Shown here: in pieces, positions 15,748 to 23,383 of the stretch
Layout: each line of letters starts with the position of its first letter
How positions within the stretch are numbered: the first letter of the stretch is position 1
DNA from: Nitrospirales bacterium
GTDB taxonomy: Bacteria; Nitrospirota; Nitrospiria; Nitrospirales; UBA8639
Reading direction: 5' to 3'
NCBI GenBank assembly: GCA_031315865.1
Contig: JALDRJ010000002.1
Location: 1,772,001-1,836,000, forward strand
DNA length: 64,000 nucleotides
The notes under the pieces: generated by a model
The model's database searches: none
What the model saw: only the letters and a program-made list of their open reading frames with translations
What the model was told of the DNA's origin: nothing
Program-made: the position numbers and the translations under genes

Positions 15748-16527
15748 CTACCAGACGTTTCCCGCTCCAGGAGTATAGGACGAGGAGATAACGCTGTTCG
15801 TGACGACCGAGTCTGACTGCACGACTCCGGTAAATTTTGACATTCCTGAATTGACCTTCACCATCCCGCCCGAGACTTCCACCATGCTGGCATTGAGCGT
15901 GATTTTAGCCGAACTGTTGAGCGTAATACCGGTTTGGCCAACTTGCATGGCCGATTCAAGCTTTGAGAGGCGGCTTTGGAGCGCATGCGCAATCTTCTGG
16001 AGGTCTTGTACCTGTTTCTCTAACTGTTGGATGGTGTTTTCGGGTGAATGAGCCTGTGGGTTCTTCTTTGTTTGGCGACGCAACACCGTTTTGGGTTTTG
16101 TCGGAGGTGTGACCTGCTTCGCTTGTTTCACCGCTCGGGATCGAATTTCACTCGTGGAGCCTTCTGCTTCCAAGCCATGGCCATCAGGCAGCAGTACTTG
16201 AATGATGATGGCATGACCTTTCTCCGGGAGAAGATTGACGATCGGCCTACTCACGTGCTCGTCATGATGAGTCGGCGTAGCCTTTAGTAAGAAAGTCTGT
16301 TTGCGTTCACCGGGTATCAAGCGAAGCCAAGGATCCGCAGCTTCCACGTGATATGTTCCTGGTTTAATGACAATATCGCTACCATTCGCCAGAGTGAAAT
16401 GCGCGGGACTTTCAAGCGTGAGAAGGAGAGTCGAGGCGTTCATCTCACTTGCTTTGAGAGGATCAACGATAAGGAACAAGAGGAGGAGCGCCAGCGTTGT
16501 TGTAGAACGGTGTGGATCGATGAACAT
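15748..16527 (-). CDS. Paralog family protein A: shared domain plus spike-like tail
   Basis: A 259-residue exported protein; the start at 16527 has GGAG 5 bases upstream. After the signal peptide (TLALLLLFLIVDPLKA), residues 30-130 are the domain shared with four genes upstream: a hydrophobic strand pair, PGTYHVEAADPWLRLIP, and the closing signature LLPDGHGLEAEGSTSEIRSR. A basic linker and a coiled coil (IQQLEKQVQDLQKIAHALQS) follow. The C-terminal 60 residues (GITLNSSAKITLNASMVEVS, ending YTPGAGNVW) look like the beta-prism tail of VgrG/gp5-type spike proteins. It is the last gene of the run, 47 bases after protein B. No known function; the trimer-forming tail suggests an elongated extracytoplasmic assembly. 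Confidence 0.8.
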   Translation of the reverse strand: MFIDPHRSTTTLALLLLFLIVDPLKASEMNASTLLLTLESPAHFTLANGSDIVIKPGTYHVEAADPWLRLIPGERKQTFLLKATPTHHDEHVSRPIVNLLPEKGHAIIIQVLLPDGHGLEAEGSTSEIRSRAVKQAKQVTPPTKPKTVLRRQTKKNPQAHSPENTIQQLEKQVQDLQKIAHALQSRLSKLESAMQVGQTGITLNSSAKITLNASMVEVSGGMVKVNSGMSKFTGVVQSDSVVTNSVISSSYTPGAGNVW

Positions 16528-16574
16528 GTTTTCTCCTTTTGTGGCCCAAACGGTGCTGCGTTAACGGTATTGGA

Positions 16575-17561
16575 CTAACGGTTCCATTCGTCGCACACAA
16601 AGCTCACACTATCGATGTATGTTCCGTATTTCCCGCGCAACGCTTTTCCGACTTTATTGCCCGGGCAAAAAAAGTCATCGCTTCTCGTCCCCCCGAAAGG
16701 AGTCCCAGGCGCACCGGCGAACGCGCATTCTGTATTGCAACTCTTGACGTCTTTAGGAGATTTGAAATTTCTGGGTCGTTTCTTGGCGGCGTCCCATCTC
16801 GGACAGAACATGGTGATCCCATTCACAAACATTCCCGATCGTGCGTGAAACCCACCGACAACTCGACCGTCCCCACATCTATCGATGCGTCCCGTGCCGC
16901 CGGATCCTCCAACCGGTTTTCGTGTATAGTCTTCTCCCAGCGAACCATCGTGATTGACCTCTTGGCAAATGAGTCCAAGCGCGTCAATCCATGAGCCACT
17001 TTTCGTCGTGACTCCCACCATCACGCCATTCGGGCCACAATCAAGGTTGTACCTTTTCTTTCCGCCACCTCCCCCGAGCAGCGGCGTTTCGAACTCAGTA
17101 GAGCGGGTGCTTTGCCGGGAAGCCAGAAGAGCCTGCAATTGTTGACGGCTCAGTTTTGATCCGGCTCGTGATCGAATGCCGCTATAGGAGCCAGTCGCCT
17201 CAAAGCTTTTTCCGTCCGGTAGTAGCAGGACAAGATGGTGGGAGTCAGGCTCGATACCCGTAACCGACAACGCCAATGGAGTCTTTAATGACTCTTGATG
17301 TCTGCCCACATGGGCTTCAAGCAGGTACGCATCCATGGCTAGACCATGGCTGGGAATAATCCGGATCCAGTCTTGGGCAGGCTCCACGACATACTCTCCG
17401 GCACCGATCCTGAGATCGCTGCCGTCTGGCGTCAGGAAGTGAATCGGGACTTCAAGTTCGATCGTGTTGAGGGCGTTGGTCGACTCGGCGTGGGATTTTA
17501 GCGCGATTCCCAGGATGATCAACGATAAAACAATTCCGATAATCCATTTCAAATTTTTCAT
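16575..17561 (-). CDS. Paralog family protein B: shared domain plus triple Cys repeat
   Basis: A 328-residue exported protein. I use the start at 17561 (MKNLKWIIGIVLSLIILGIA), which opens directly into a signal peptide after GGGG; an ATG at 17591 adds ten polar residues. The shared domain (about residues 28-140) ends in LLLPDGKSFEATGSYSGIRS. The C-terminal half has three related units near residues 172, 225 and 298, each a Gly-rich strand with Cys then aromatic-Ile/Val-Asp or Asn (CGPNGVMVGVTTKSGSWIDA, RCGDGRVVGGFHARSG, FFCPGNKVGKALRGKYGTYI). The pattern recalls jacalin-like lectin strands, but the even Cys count suggests disulfides. Export and Gly-rich repeats point to ligand binding; the ligand is unknown. 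Confidence 0.78.
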   Translation of the reverse strand: MKNLKWIIGIVLSLIILGIALKSHAESTNALNTIELEVPIHFLTPDGSDLRIGAGEYVVEPAQDWIRIIPSHGLAMDAYLLEAHVGRHQESLKTPLALSVTGIEPDSHHLVLLLPDGKSFEATGSYSGIRSRAGSKLSRQQLQALLASRQSTRSTEFETPLLGGGGGKKRYNLDCGPNGVMVGVTTKSGSWIDALGLICQEVNHDGSLGEDYTRKPVGGSGGTGRIDRCGDGRVVGGFHARSGMFVNGITMFCPRWDAAKKRPRNFKSPKDVKSCNTECAFAGAPGTPFGGTRSDDFFCPGNKVGKALRGKYGTYIDSVSFVCDEWNR

Positions 17562-17598
17562 AGTATGTACCCCATCCGTTTTGTTGATCACGTATCAG

Positions 17599-19641
17599 TT
17601 ATCGGGCTGCGGCTTCGGCTAATAACAAGACACTCCGGTTATATCGTTCCAGGGCTTTCCTCGTGTCTTCTGTGTGCGTACTCGCGAGAATGATGATTTG
17701 CTGCTTCGATGGCAAGTATCGAAGGATCGCTGTCAATGGGCCGGCATGTTGTTGAATGGTTGCGTAGGGGCGTCCGCTTTTGAGCGCTTTTTTCCCTTCG
17801 TCGATGACCTTCCCATAGGCATACAGCAGTCCGCCCTTTACGCTGCCAACGATAATATTGTTGATCGTCAATTTCCAGATGACATCGGGAGTGACTTTGG
17901 CCACACCCGAGATGATGCCTCCCACCTCGGGGACGAGGCCGGCTGCACTTTGAACGACCGTGCCGACGGTCTGTTCGCCAAAGTCCAGAACCTCCACTGC
18001 GGATCGGATCAAAAAACTCCCACCACCCGGTAATTCACTGTTCAGATAGTTTTTTCCTACCACGCGTAGTATTTCCATCCCAATGTCGATGTACAGCGTT
18101 TCCGTCCATGGACTATTTGGGTCAAGAGCGGTTCTTACTCCACTCAAGGCTTGCGCTCGTTGTGCGGTATTGTCCAGCGATCTCGAGAGTCGTTCGACGT
18201 GAGAGGCTGCGGCGTGCAAGGTCTGTGGGTTCAAGAGCTGATCGGCCAGCACGGCATTTTTAATGTCGATGATATCTCCTAGTCCTGGAATGACTTCGCC
18301 AAGTAAGGCTTTAGCATCGTCACCGCCAAATCCTCGAGAGACAATCTGCCCTGGCGAATCAGGGCTATCGCTTGGTCCATATTCTTGAGCAATGCCTCGT
18401 GAGCGTACCGTTGTTTGGGCGATGTCACGGGGTGTCAGCGATGTCGCAGCCGACAAGATTTTGCCGATTTGCTTGCTGATGCCGCCATACAGGACAGGGG
18501 CCACTTGGTTGTCAAAGATTCGTTTGGCCTGTGTCTTGGCTGTCTGCTGTACCTGTCCGGACATCTTGTTCACTGTCTTGAGATGAGGGCTTGCAAACTG
18601 CATCAGACATCGTCCAGCTGGTCCCTTTTGCGCTAATTTTTCCAACGAGCGAAATGCCATGCTGACGACTTGCTCTCCTTGTGGTGCGGAACGGGAGGGA
18701 TTCTTGATGAACTGGAGTTGTTCGCCCATGATTTCACTAAAGTTCTGTTCCCATTGCTGCATGAGGTCTTGAAAAAGCTTGTTGGCAAATCCGGCAGGAT
18801 TGTTCACGAGCTGTTGAGCCATCTGCCCGACATTGCCGGTCGCTGACCCTGAGGCCTGCGCGAGGCATCCAAATAGCGGTTCGAGTTTTAACTGTCTGAC
18901 CGCTTGCAACGTTTGAATTTCACTCTGTAGCTTGGCGAGCATGGGGTTGTCTTGGAGTTGATTGACGCCGTCCTGCACTCCACTTCTGACCGCGCCAGCC
19001 ACCTGTCGACCGGCTTGCTCAACCTGCCGCTTGGCCTGCAGGGCGGCGTTCCTGGTGTTTTCTACACTTTTTTTCGCTTGGGACACAGCCTTCTGTGTTT
19101 GCTGCTTGATTTGTTTCGTCGTTTTTTGTGCGGTGCTCTTTCCCTTCGAGACCGCTGTTTCCGCCGTAGATCTGGCCTTTTGGTATGCGCGGTTCGCCTG
19201 TTTCTTGACATTGTTAACGGCATGATCAAACATGCCCCTCTGTCGAATGCCACTATAGGTTCCGGTGGCTTCCAGGCTCTTTCCATCAGGAAGCAGGAGG
19301 AGAATATGATGACGGTCGTGTTGTCCATCTTCGGTGTCGGGAACAGACAAAGCTAACGCCTCAGAAAGCTCGAGCTCATGGGTGCCTTTCTTCGCCTCGA
19401 TAAGGAGTGCATTCTGTGGCTCGTCCGGGATGAGTCGAATCCATTCTTGTGCCGCTTCGACGGAAAAGGTTGCAGAGTCCGTGACCAGCGGGCTTCCATC
19501 CGGCGCGATAAAGTACACGGGCTTGTCCAGCTCAATCGTGATTAGAGGATTCGAGAGAGTGGCATGGGCTTGGACGGTAGGTCCAAACCACACACACAAT
19601 GTAAGTGTGGCCACAATGGTTAGCCGGGAGAGTTTCATCAT
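17599..19641 (-). CDS. Paralog family protein C: shared domain plus long helical region
   Basis: A 680-residue exported protein starting after GGAGG at 19641 (MMKLSRLTIVATLTLCVWF). The shared domain covers about residues 28-145 and ends LLLPDGKSLEATGTYSGIRQ. Next comes a Lys/Ala/Gln-rich helical stretch (about 150-225, TAQKTTKQIKQQTQKAVSQA) like a coiled stalk, then a long helical body with glycine-rich hydrophobic segments (LLGEVIPGLGDIIDI, SAAGLVPEVGGIISGVAKV). Such segments occur in membrane-active proteins, but no toxin family is recognised. Only two Cys lie in the mature part. It begins a tight three-gene set, C-B-A, with gaps of 37 and 47 bases. Confidence 0.75.
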   Translation of the reverse strand: MMKLSRLTIVATLTLCVWFGPTVQAHATLSNPLITIELDKPVYFIAPDGSPLVTDSATFSVEAAQEWIRLIPDEPQNALLIEAKKGTHELELSEALALSVPDTEDGQHDRHHILLLLPDGKSLEATGTYSGIRQRGMFDHAVNNVKKQANRAYQKARSTAETAVSKGKSTAQKTTKQIKQQTQKAVSQAKKSVENTRNAALQAKRQVEQAGRQVAGAVRSGVQDGVNQLQDNPMLAKLQSEIQTLQAVRQLKLEPLFGCLAQASGSATGNVGQMAQQLVNNPAGFANKLFQDLMQQWEQNFSEIMGEQLQFIKNPSRSAPQGEQVVSMAFRSLEKLAQKGPAGRCLMQFASPHLKTVNKMSGQVQQTAKTQAKRIFDNQVAPVLYGGISKQIGKILSAATSLTPRDIAQTTVRSRGIAQEYGPSDSPDSPGQIVSRGFGGDDAKALLGEVIPGLGDIIDIKNAVLADQLLNPQTLHAAASHVERLSRSLDNTAQRAQALSGVRTALDPNSPWTETLYIDIGMEILRVVGKNYLNSELPGGGSFLIRSAVEVLDFGEQTVGTVVQSAAGLVPEVGGIISGVAKVTPDVIWKLTINNIIVGSVKGGLLYAYGKVIDEGKKALKSGRPYATIQQHAGPLTAILRYLPSKQQIIILASTHTEDTRKALERYNRSVLLLAEAAAR

Positions 19642-19806
19642 GAGGGTTCCTCCTTGCCGTGAACGTATTCGTGTCTATTGCTATCAGTCAGTCGAATGCC
19701 TGGTGAGAAAGGTTCACGTATACAGGTAAAGTGTCGGAAGAATCGACCGATTGGTGATGTCCTCACCTTTTAAACGGAGTCATACGTGGCAGGTGAGTCG
19801 CGATCG

Positions 19807-21264
19807 TCACGGGTAAAATTTTTTTCTGTCTGTTTCTTCGTTCTTGCGAAAAAAACGAGAGCTTTGCGGGCAAGGGGCATCGGCTTCGACCCAGGGGTCG
19901 ATTTTGCTGTACCACAGCAAAGGTTTGTTGGGAAATGGAACCGTCAACTTCTTCCCTGTAGGCGTGGTTCCGTCACTGACGGCCCAAAGTATTCTCGGAT
20001 CTTGATGAAAGTGATCGTATAACCGTTTTGGGTCAGGTGGGGTTTCAATTTCATTGTCTTTATTCGTAAAAGGGCCAGTGACTTTTTCACAGATGAGATG
20101 TGCGCTCCAGCCTTTCCAATTCAATCCTTGAGTGGCGAGTGGTGAAACCCACCGGTTTTTTATCTCCGGCGAATTATGACAATCCATGCAGAATGTGGGG
20201 TTCTGTGGTCTGGCTTCTTCTTCAAATTGGTACGGGAATTGTTCGACGCCCAGGCGGTATTGGTGCATTTCCACGATGGAATCGTGGTCGATGAGCGCGT
20301 GGCAAGTGGTGCAGCGATCATGAGAAAAAATGGGATACAGGACCGAATCGAAATAACTCATGGATCGGGCGTAAATTTTCGTATCCGAGGATTCCCACGA
20401 TTTGTTCCCTTTCGTGACCACCACTTTGACAGTTTTAGGCCAGGTTTGCGCACGCAGATCATTGAGCTCCACGCGTGTGAGGAGGGTTCCTCGTTTTCCG
20501 AATTTCAACCGGGAAATCGGTATCTTTTCCCCATTGAGCGTCAACGTGATGCAACATTGCTTTTTCTTGACGAGATTTTGAAAGTCTTCGTTGTGCCGGG
20601 GGATAAACGACGGATGTAGGGCACCCTTCTCCCAATATCCTCCCCAGGTCAATGTCAGGATTCCGGAGTTAAGTGTATCGCTCACTGGGAGTTGCCACGT
20701 GGTATGGTGCTTATCCCCCTGATAGGTTTTATGAGAATCGGGATATTCGAGGGAAATGCTCGACAAGGTTAGATGCGGAACGCTGGCTTGAGCTTTTTGC
20801 TTCTCGTCGATGTGAAAGAGCAGTCGTTCGTTCGGGAGAGGTGGATGATCAGCTGTTCGAGTATGAACGCCGGTCAGCCCTCCCCGTGCTTCCCAACGCC
20901 GACCATTCGGCAGGAGTAAGGTCAGGACAAATTCGTCTTTGCTCTCAGAAAATACCAGTGCGAGCGGCGTTTTCGTCAGACTATCCTGCTCAGTGATGTT
21001 CGCTTCTATCAGGATTGATTCGTCCCCCAATCCTTCTTGAGCGATTAACCGAAGGCCAAATTTTTCACCATTCAGTCCATAGGCCCCGGGCAAAACCGTG
21101 ACCTTTTCTCCAGCGGGCATGAAAAAGTGCAGCGTTTGATCGATTTCTACGGTGGCAGGCTTGTGGTCCGTCGATTCTGTTTTTGATGGAGTGGAGCATC
21201 CGGATATTATAAAAATTATGGTGAGTGAACCCATCAAGAATGCGAGCCACCGGAACGGAATCAT
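19807..21264 (-). CDS. Paralog family protein D: lipoprotein with two c-type heme motifs
   Basis: A 485-residue lipoprotein; GAGGAGGG precedes the ATG and IISGC gives lipidated Cys23. The shared domain (about residues 35-150) is the most diverged copy, but keeps LLLPNGRRWEARGGLTGVHT. The middle is beta-rich. Two CxxCH heme-attachment motifs follow: DRCTTCHALIDHD near residue 318 and FCMDCHNSPEIKNRW near 356, so the mature protein should carry two covalent hemes outside the inner membrane. Electron transfer or redox sensing is implied, with no catalytic family recognised. Gaps of about 160 bases on both sides mean it may have its own promoter. Confidence 0.82.
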   Translation of the reverse strand: MIPFRWLAFLMGSLTIIFIISGCSTPSKTESTDHKPATVEIDQTLHFFMPAGEKVTVLPGAYGLNGEKFGLRLIAQEGLGDESILIEANITEQDSLTKTPLALVFSESKDEFVLTLLLPNGRRWEARGGLTGVHTRTADHPPLPNERLLFHIDEKQKAQASVPHLTLSSISLEYPDSHKTYQGDKHHTTWQLPVSDTLNSGILTLTWGGYWEKGALHPSFIPRHNEDFQNLVKKKQCCITLTLNGEKIPISRLKFGKRGTLLTRVELNDLRAQTWPKTVKVVVTKGNKSWESSDTKIYARSMSYFDSVLYPIFSHDRCTTCHALIDHDSIVEMHQYRLGVEQFPYQFEEEARPQNPTFCMDCHNSPEIKNRWVSPLATQGLNWKGWSAHLICEKVTGPFTNKDNEIETPPDPKRLYDHFHQDPRILWAVSDGTTPTGKKLTVPFPNKPLLWYSKIDPWVEADAPCPQSSRFFRKNEETDRKKFYP

Positions 21265-21420
21265 GTAAGCCCTCCTCTGGCTTTTTGCCTAAATTACCCA
21301 AAATGGGTTCATCTGGAGCCTTTAGTGATCATAACTGAGAGAAACTCCTAGCGTAAAATATCATTCTTCGTCCTCATATGATGAAGAAGGCTAGATTGTC
21401 GAATGAGAGTGTGTAGGACG

Positions 21421-21591
21421 CTATTCTTGTCCGGTAAACATCATGGGTTGTGTCGTGACATCGACGGGAGGAAATCCCGGCCCGCCCGTAAACTGCATAG
21501 ACTGTGTCGTTTGATCAACCGATTGAAACGCCGCGGCTAGCCCCACACTTATCGCGAGCAGGAATAGAATCATTGGAAGACTTTTAATCAT
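21421..21591 (-). CDS. 56-residue secreted repeat peptide
   Basis: A small exported protein (MIKSLPMILFLLAISVGLAA) whose mature part is only about 33 residues. It holds two copies of one motif, VDQTTQSMQFTG and VDVTTQPMMFTG, separated by GPGFPP. Its ATG shares an A with the TGA of the gene upstream (TGATG), so translation is coupled to protein E. The ORF can be read from 21735, but that part lies inside protein E. No family is recognised. The doubled motif suggests a structural or binding peptide working with the neighbouring exported proteins. Confidence 0.65.
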   Translation of the reverse strand: MIKSLPMILFLLAISVGLAAAFQSVDQTTQSMQFTGGPGFPPVDVTTQPMMFTGQE

Positions 21592-22475
21592 CAGTTCACG
21601 CTCCCCTGTGCATGGATGCGAAATGGCGTTCCGTCGGCGGAGACCAGCCACGCTGGTTTTTGGTTCCCCAGCGGTGTGCCATGCTTTCCTGGCTGTCGGA
21701 ATCCGATCCCGGGTTTGTGCAGTAAAATACCGCAATAATATTGATCGGCATCCTCAGGCTCTTTGCCTTGACTCGCGTTAAACATGACGACGACGGTTCC
21801 TTGATATTGCCGATTGGCGATATTGGCGACCGATTCCCCTTCCCCAATTCTTCGGTCGTATTTTGTCGCATCGTTGCCACTATGCGTCCAACATTGCAGC
21901 TTCAATTTATCGATGTCTGGGTCCAAGTGACTGAGTTGTATGGGGACTCGCAGGGTAAAGTGGGCCTTGATGGTCACGCGCGCTCGGCTCGTTAAGCGTG
22001 CGCGGTCAAATTGTTGTTTGACCGTGGCGCGCGACGCTCCTGTTCGTTTCTTGGTCACGTGCGTGGCTCTTGATCGGATGCCGCTGTATGACCCTGTGGC
22101 TTCAAGGGCTTTGCCATCAGGGAGCAATAACATGAGCACGTGGAGATCGTCTTGTTCTGAGAATGAAAGAGGCGTCGGGACGGTGACCGTCTCTTCGTGA
22201 GTCGTGGGATGGGCTGTAATGATCAGCGGGTGATCCGTCGTCTCTCCCGTGAGTTGAAGGTACCCGTGCTCTGAACTCACTTCGTACGTACCCGGCGGGA
22301 CTGGTATGTCTTCACCCGTTTGACTCACGAAATAGGTTGTGCGATCCAAGGTGATTGCTGTCGGGAGTGGATTTGTTTCTTCGTTTAGAGAACGGGACGT
22401 GCAACTCGTTAAGATTCCTGTCCATCCAAGGATTCCGGCGAGTCCGAATGCAAGCATGGTATGAGATGTCGGCAT
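21591..22475 (-). CDS. Paralog family protein E: lipoprotein with shared domain
   Basis: A 294-residue lipoprotein (GILTSC, Cys25), with an AGGAG site upstream. The shared domain occupies about residues 37-140 and ends LLLPDGKALEATGSYSGIRS, the clearest form of the signature. A basic linker follows (KKRTGASRATVKQQFDRARL), then a beta-rich C-terminal domain (HFTLRVPIQLSHLDPDIDKL, VVVMFNASQG, DQYYCGILL) with two Cys that may pair. That last domain is not recognised. It starts 16 bases after the spike-like gene's stop, and its stop overlaps the start of the 56-residue peptide, so the three genes form one unit. Confidence 0.78.
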   Translation of the reverse strand: MPTSHTMLAFGLAGILGWTGILTSCTSRSLNEETNPLPTAITLDRTTYFVSQTGEDIPVPPGTYEVSSEHGYLQLTGETTDHPLIITAHPTTHEETVTVPTPLSFSEQDDLHVLMLLLPDGKALEATGSYSGIRSRATHVTKKRTGASRATVKQQFDRARLTSRARVTIKAHFTLRVPIQLSHLDPDIDKLKLQCWTHSGNDATKYDRRIGEGESVANIANRQYQGTVVVMFNASQGKEPEDADQYYCGILLHKPGIGFRQPGKHGTPLGNQKPAWLVSADGTPFRIHAQGSVN

Positions 22476-22491
22476 GTTCTGCTGGCTCCTC

Positions 22492-23106
22492 TCATTTCAC
22501 CCTGGGGACAGGGTTGTGTAAACGTGGCGATGTGTTCGTGACTTTGCTGCCTTTGATCATGACGTCGTTCGATCCTTTGATGTCGATGTTTTTTCCTGAA
22601 ATCGTGATGTCGCCATTCTTCTTCATGATGAACGAGGCTTTTCCGGTTTTGATGACGATTTCATCGCCGGCTGTCAGCAGAATTTTTTTGCCGGCAGAGA
22701 CAGTATGATTGAGCCCTGTGTTTTGAAGAGCATTTCCTTTGACTTGCTGAGAGGAGTTTTTCCCTACCGTCAAAGATTGCTCTCCGCCGATCGTGCGGTT
22801 TTGGTCCTGACCGACTGTCTCTGTTTGTGTCCGGCCGACTTGAGAGTGTCGATGGCCTCCGACTTGTACCCGCTCATCTGTTCCGATCGATTCCTGTTTC
22901 TGTTGTTGGACTGTCACGGTCAAGGCGCCTTTCGAAATCTTGAGCATGGATTGTAGCGCCGCGAGCTGTTGCTGCAGCATTCGCACCTGATCTTGGAGGG
23001 ATGAGAGTTGTTTCGTGGTATGCGGGTCTTCGGCTGTCACCGAGGCAGGGAATATGGATCCCCACATCAGGAAAAGGATTGCTATGGATATGGTGATTCG
23101 CGTCAT
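22492..23106 (-). CDS. Exported VgrG/gp5-like beta-helix protein
   Basis: A 204-residue protein with a Sec-type signal peptide (ISIAILFLMWGSIFPASVTA), a coiled coil (QLSSLQDQVRMLQQQLAALQ), then an octad repeat region (VGGHRHSQVGRTQTETVGQD, TIGGEQSLTVGKNSSQQVKG). It ends with strands typical of VgrG tails (ILLTAGDEIVIKTGKASFIM, GDITISGKNIDIKG). This matches the C-terminal triple-stranded beta-helix of T4 gp5 and VgrG, without the hub or lysozyme domains. Real VgrG proteins have no signal peptide, so this one probably trimerises outside the inner membrane. It heads the paralog locus. Confidence 0.82.
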   Translation of the reverse strand: MTRITISIAILFLMWGSIFPASVTAEDPHTTKQLSSLQDQVRMLQQQLAALQSMLKISKGALTVTVQQQKQESIGTDERVQVGGHRHSQVGRTQTETVGQDQNRTIGGEQSLTVGKNSSQQVKGNALQNTGLNHTVSAGKKILLTAGDEIVIKTGKASFIMKKNGDITISGKNIDIKGSNDVMIKGSKVTNTSPRLHNPVPRVK

Positions 23107-23383
23107 GATTTACTCCATACGTCAACATTCGATTCCGTTCGGATGTTGACCGCTAAGATTGAATCGAGCTTCGAATTTGAAGAAATGCCCGGCTTCACAT
23201 TGAAACACGACTTATTTGATGGGGGCAATTGGTTCATTGATATATCTGTCGTGCGGTTTGCCGTGGTGGTTCAATGCTTTTCATATTTTCTTTGAAGAAG
23301 GTCGGGCGAGTGTTTGTTGACAATGGATACGCATAACCTAGTGTACTGAGGAGACTGACATTTGTGAAGGGAAGAGGGGGGAG

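Noticed and set aside
22492-23106. A type VI secretion or phage tail gene cluster
   Set aside because: Only the beta-helix tail is present, with a signal peptide; no hub, tube, sheath or ClpV-like genes lie in the window.
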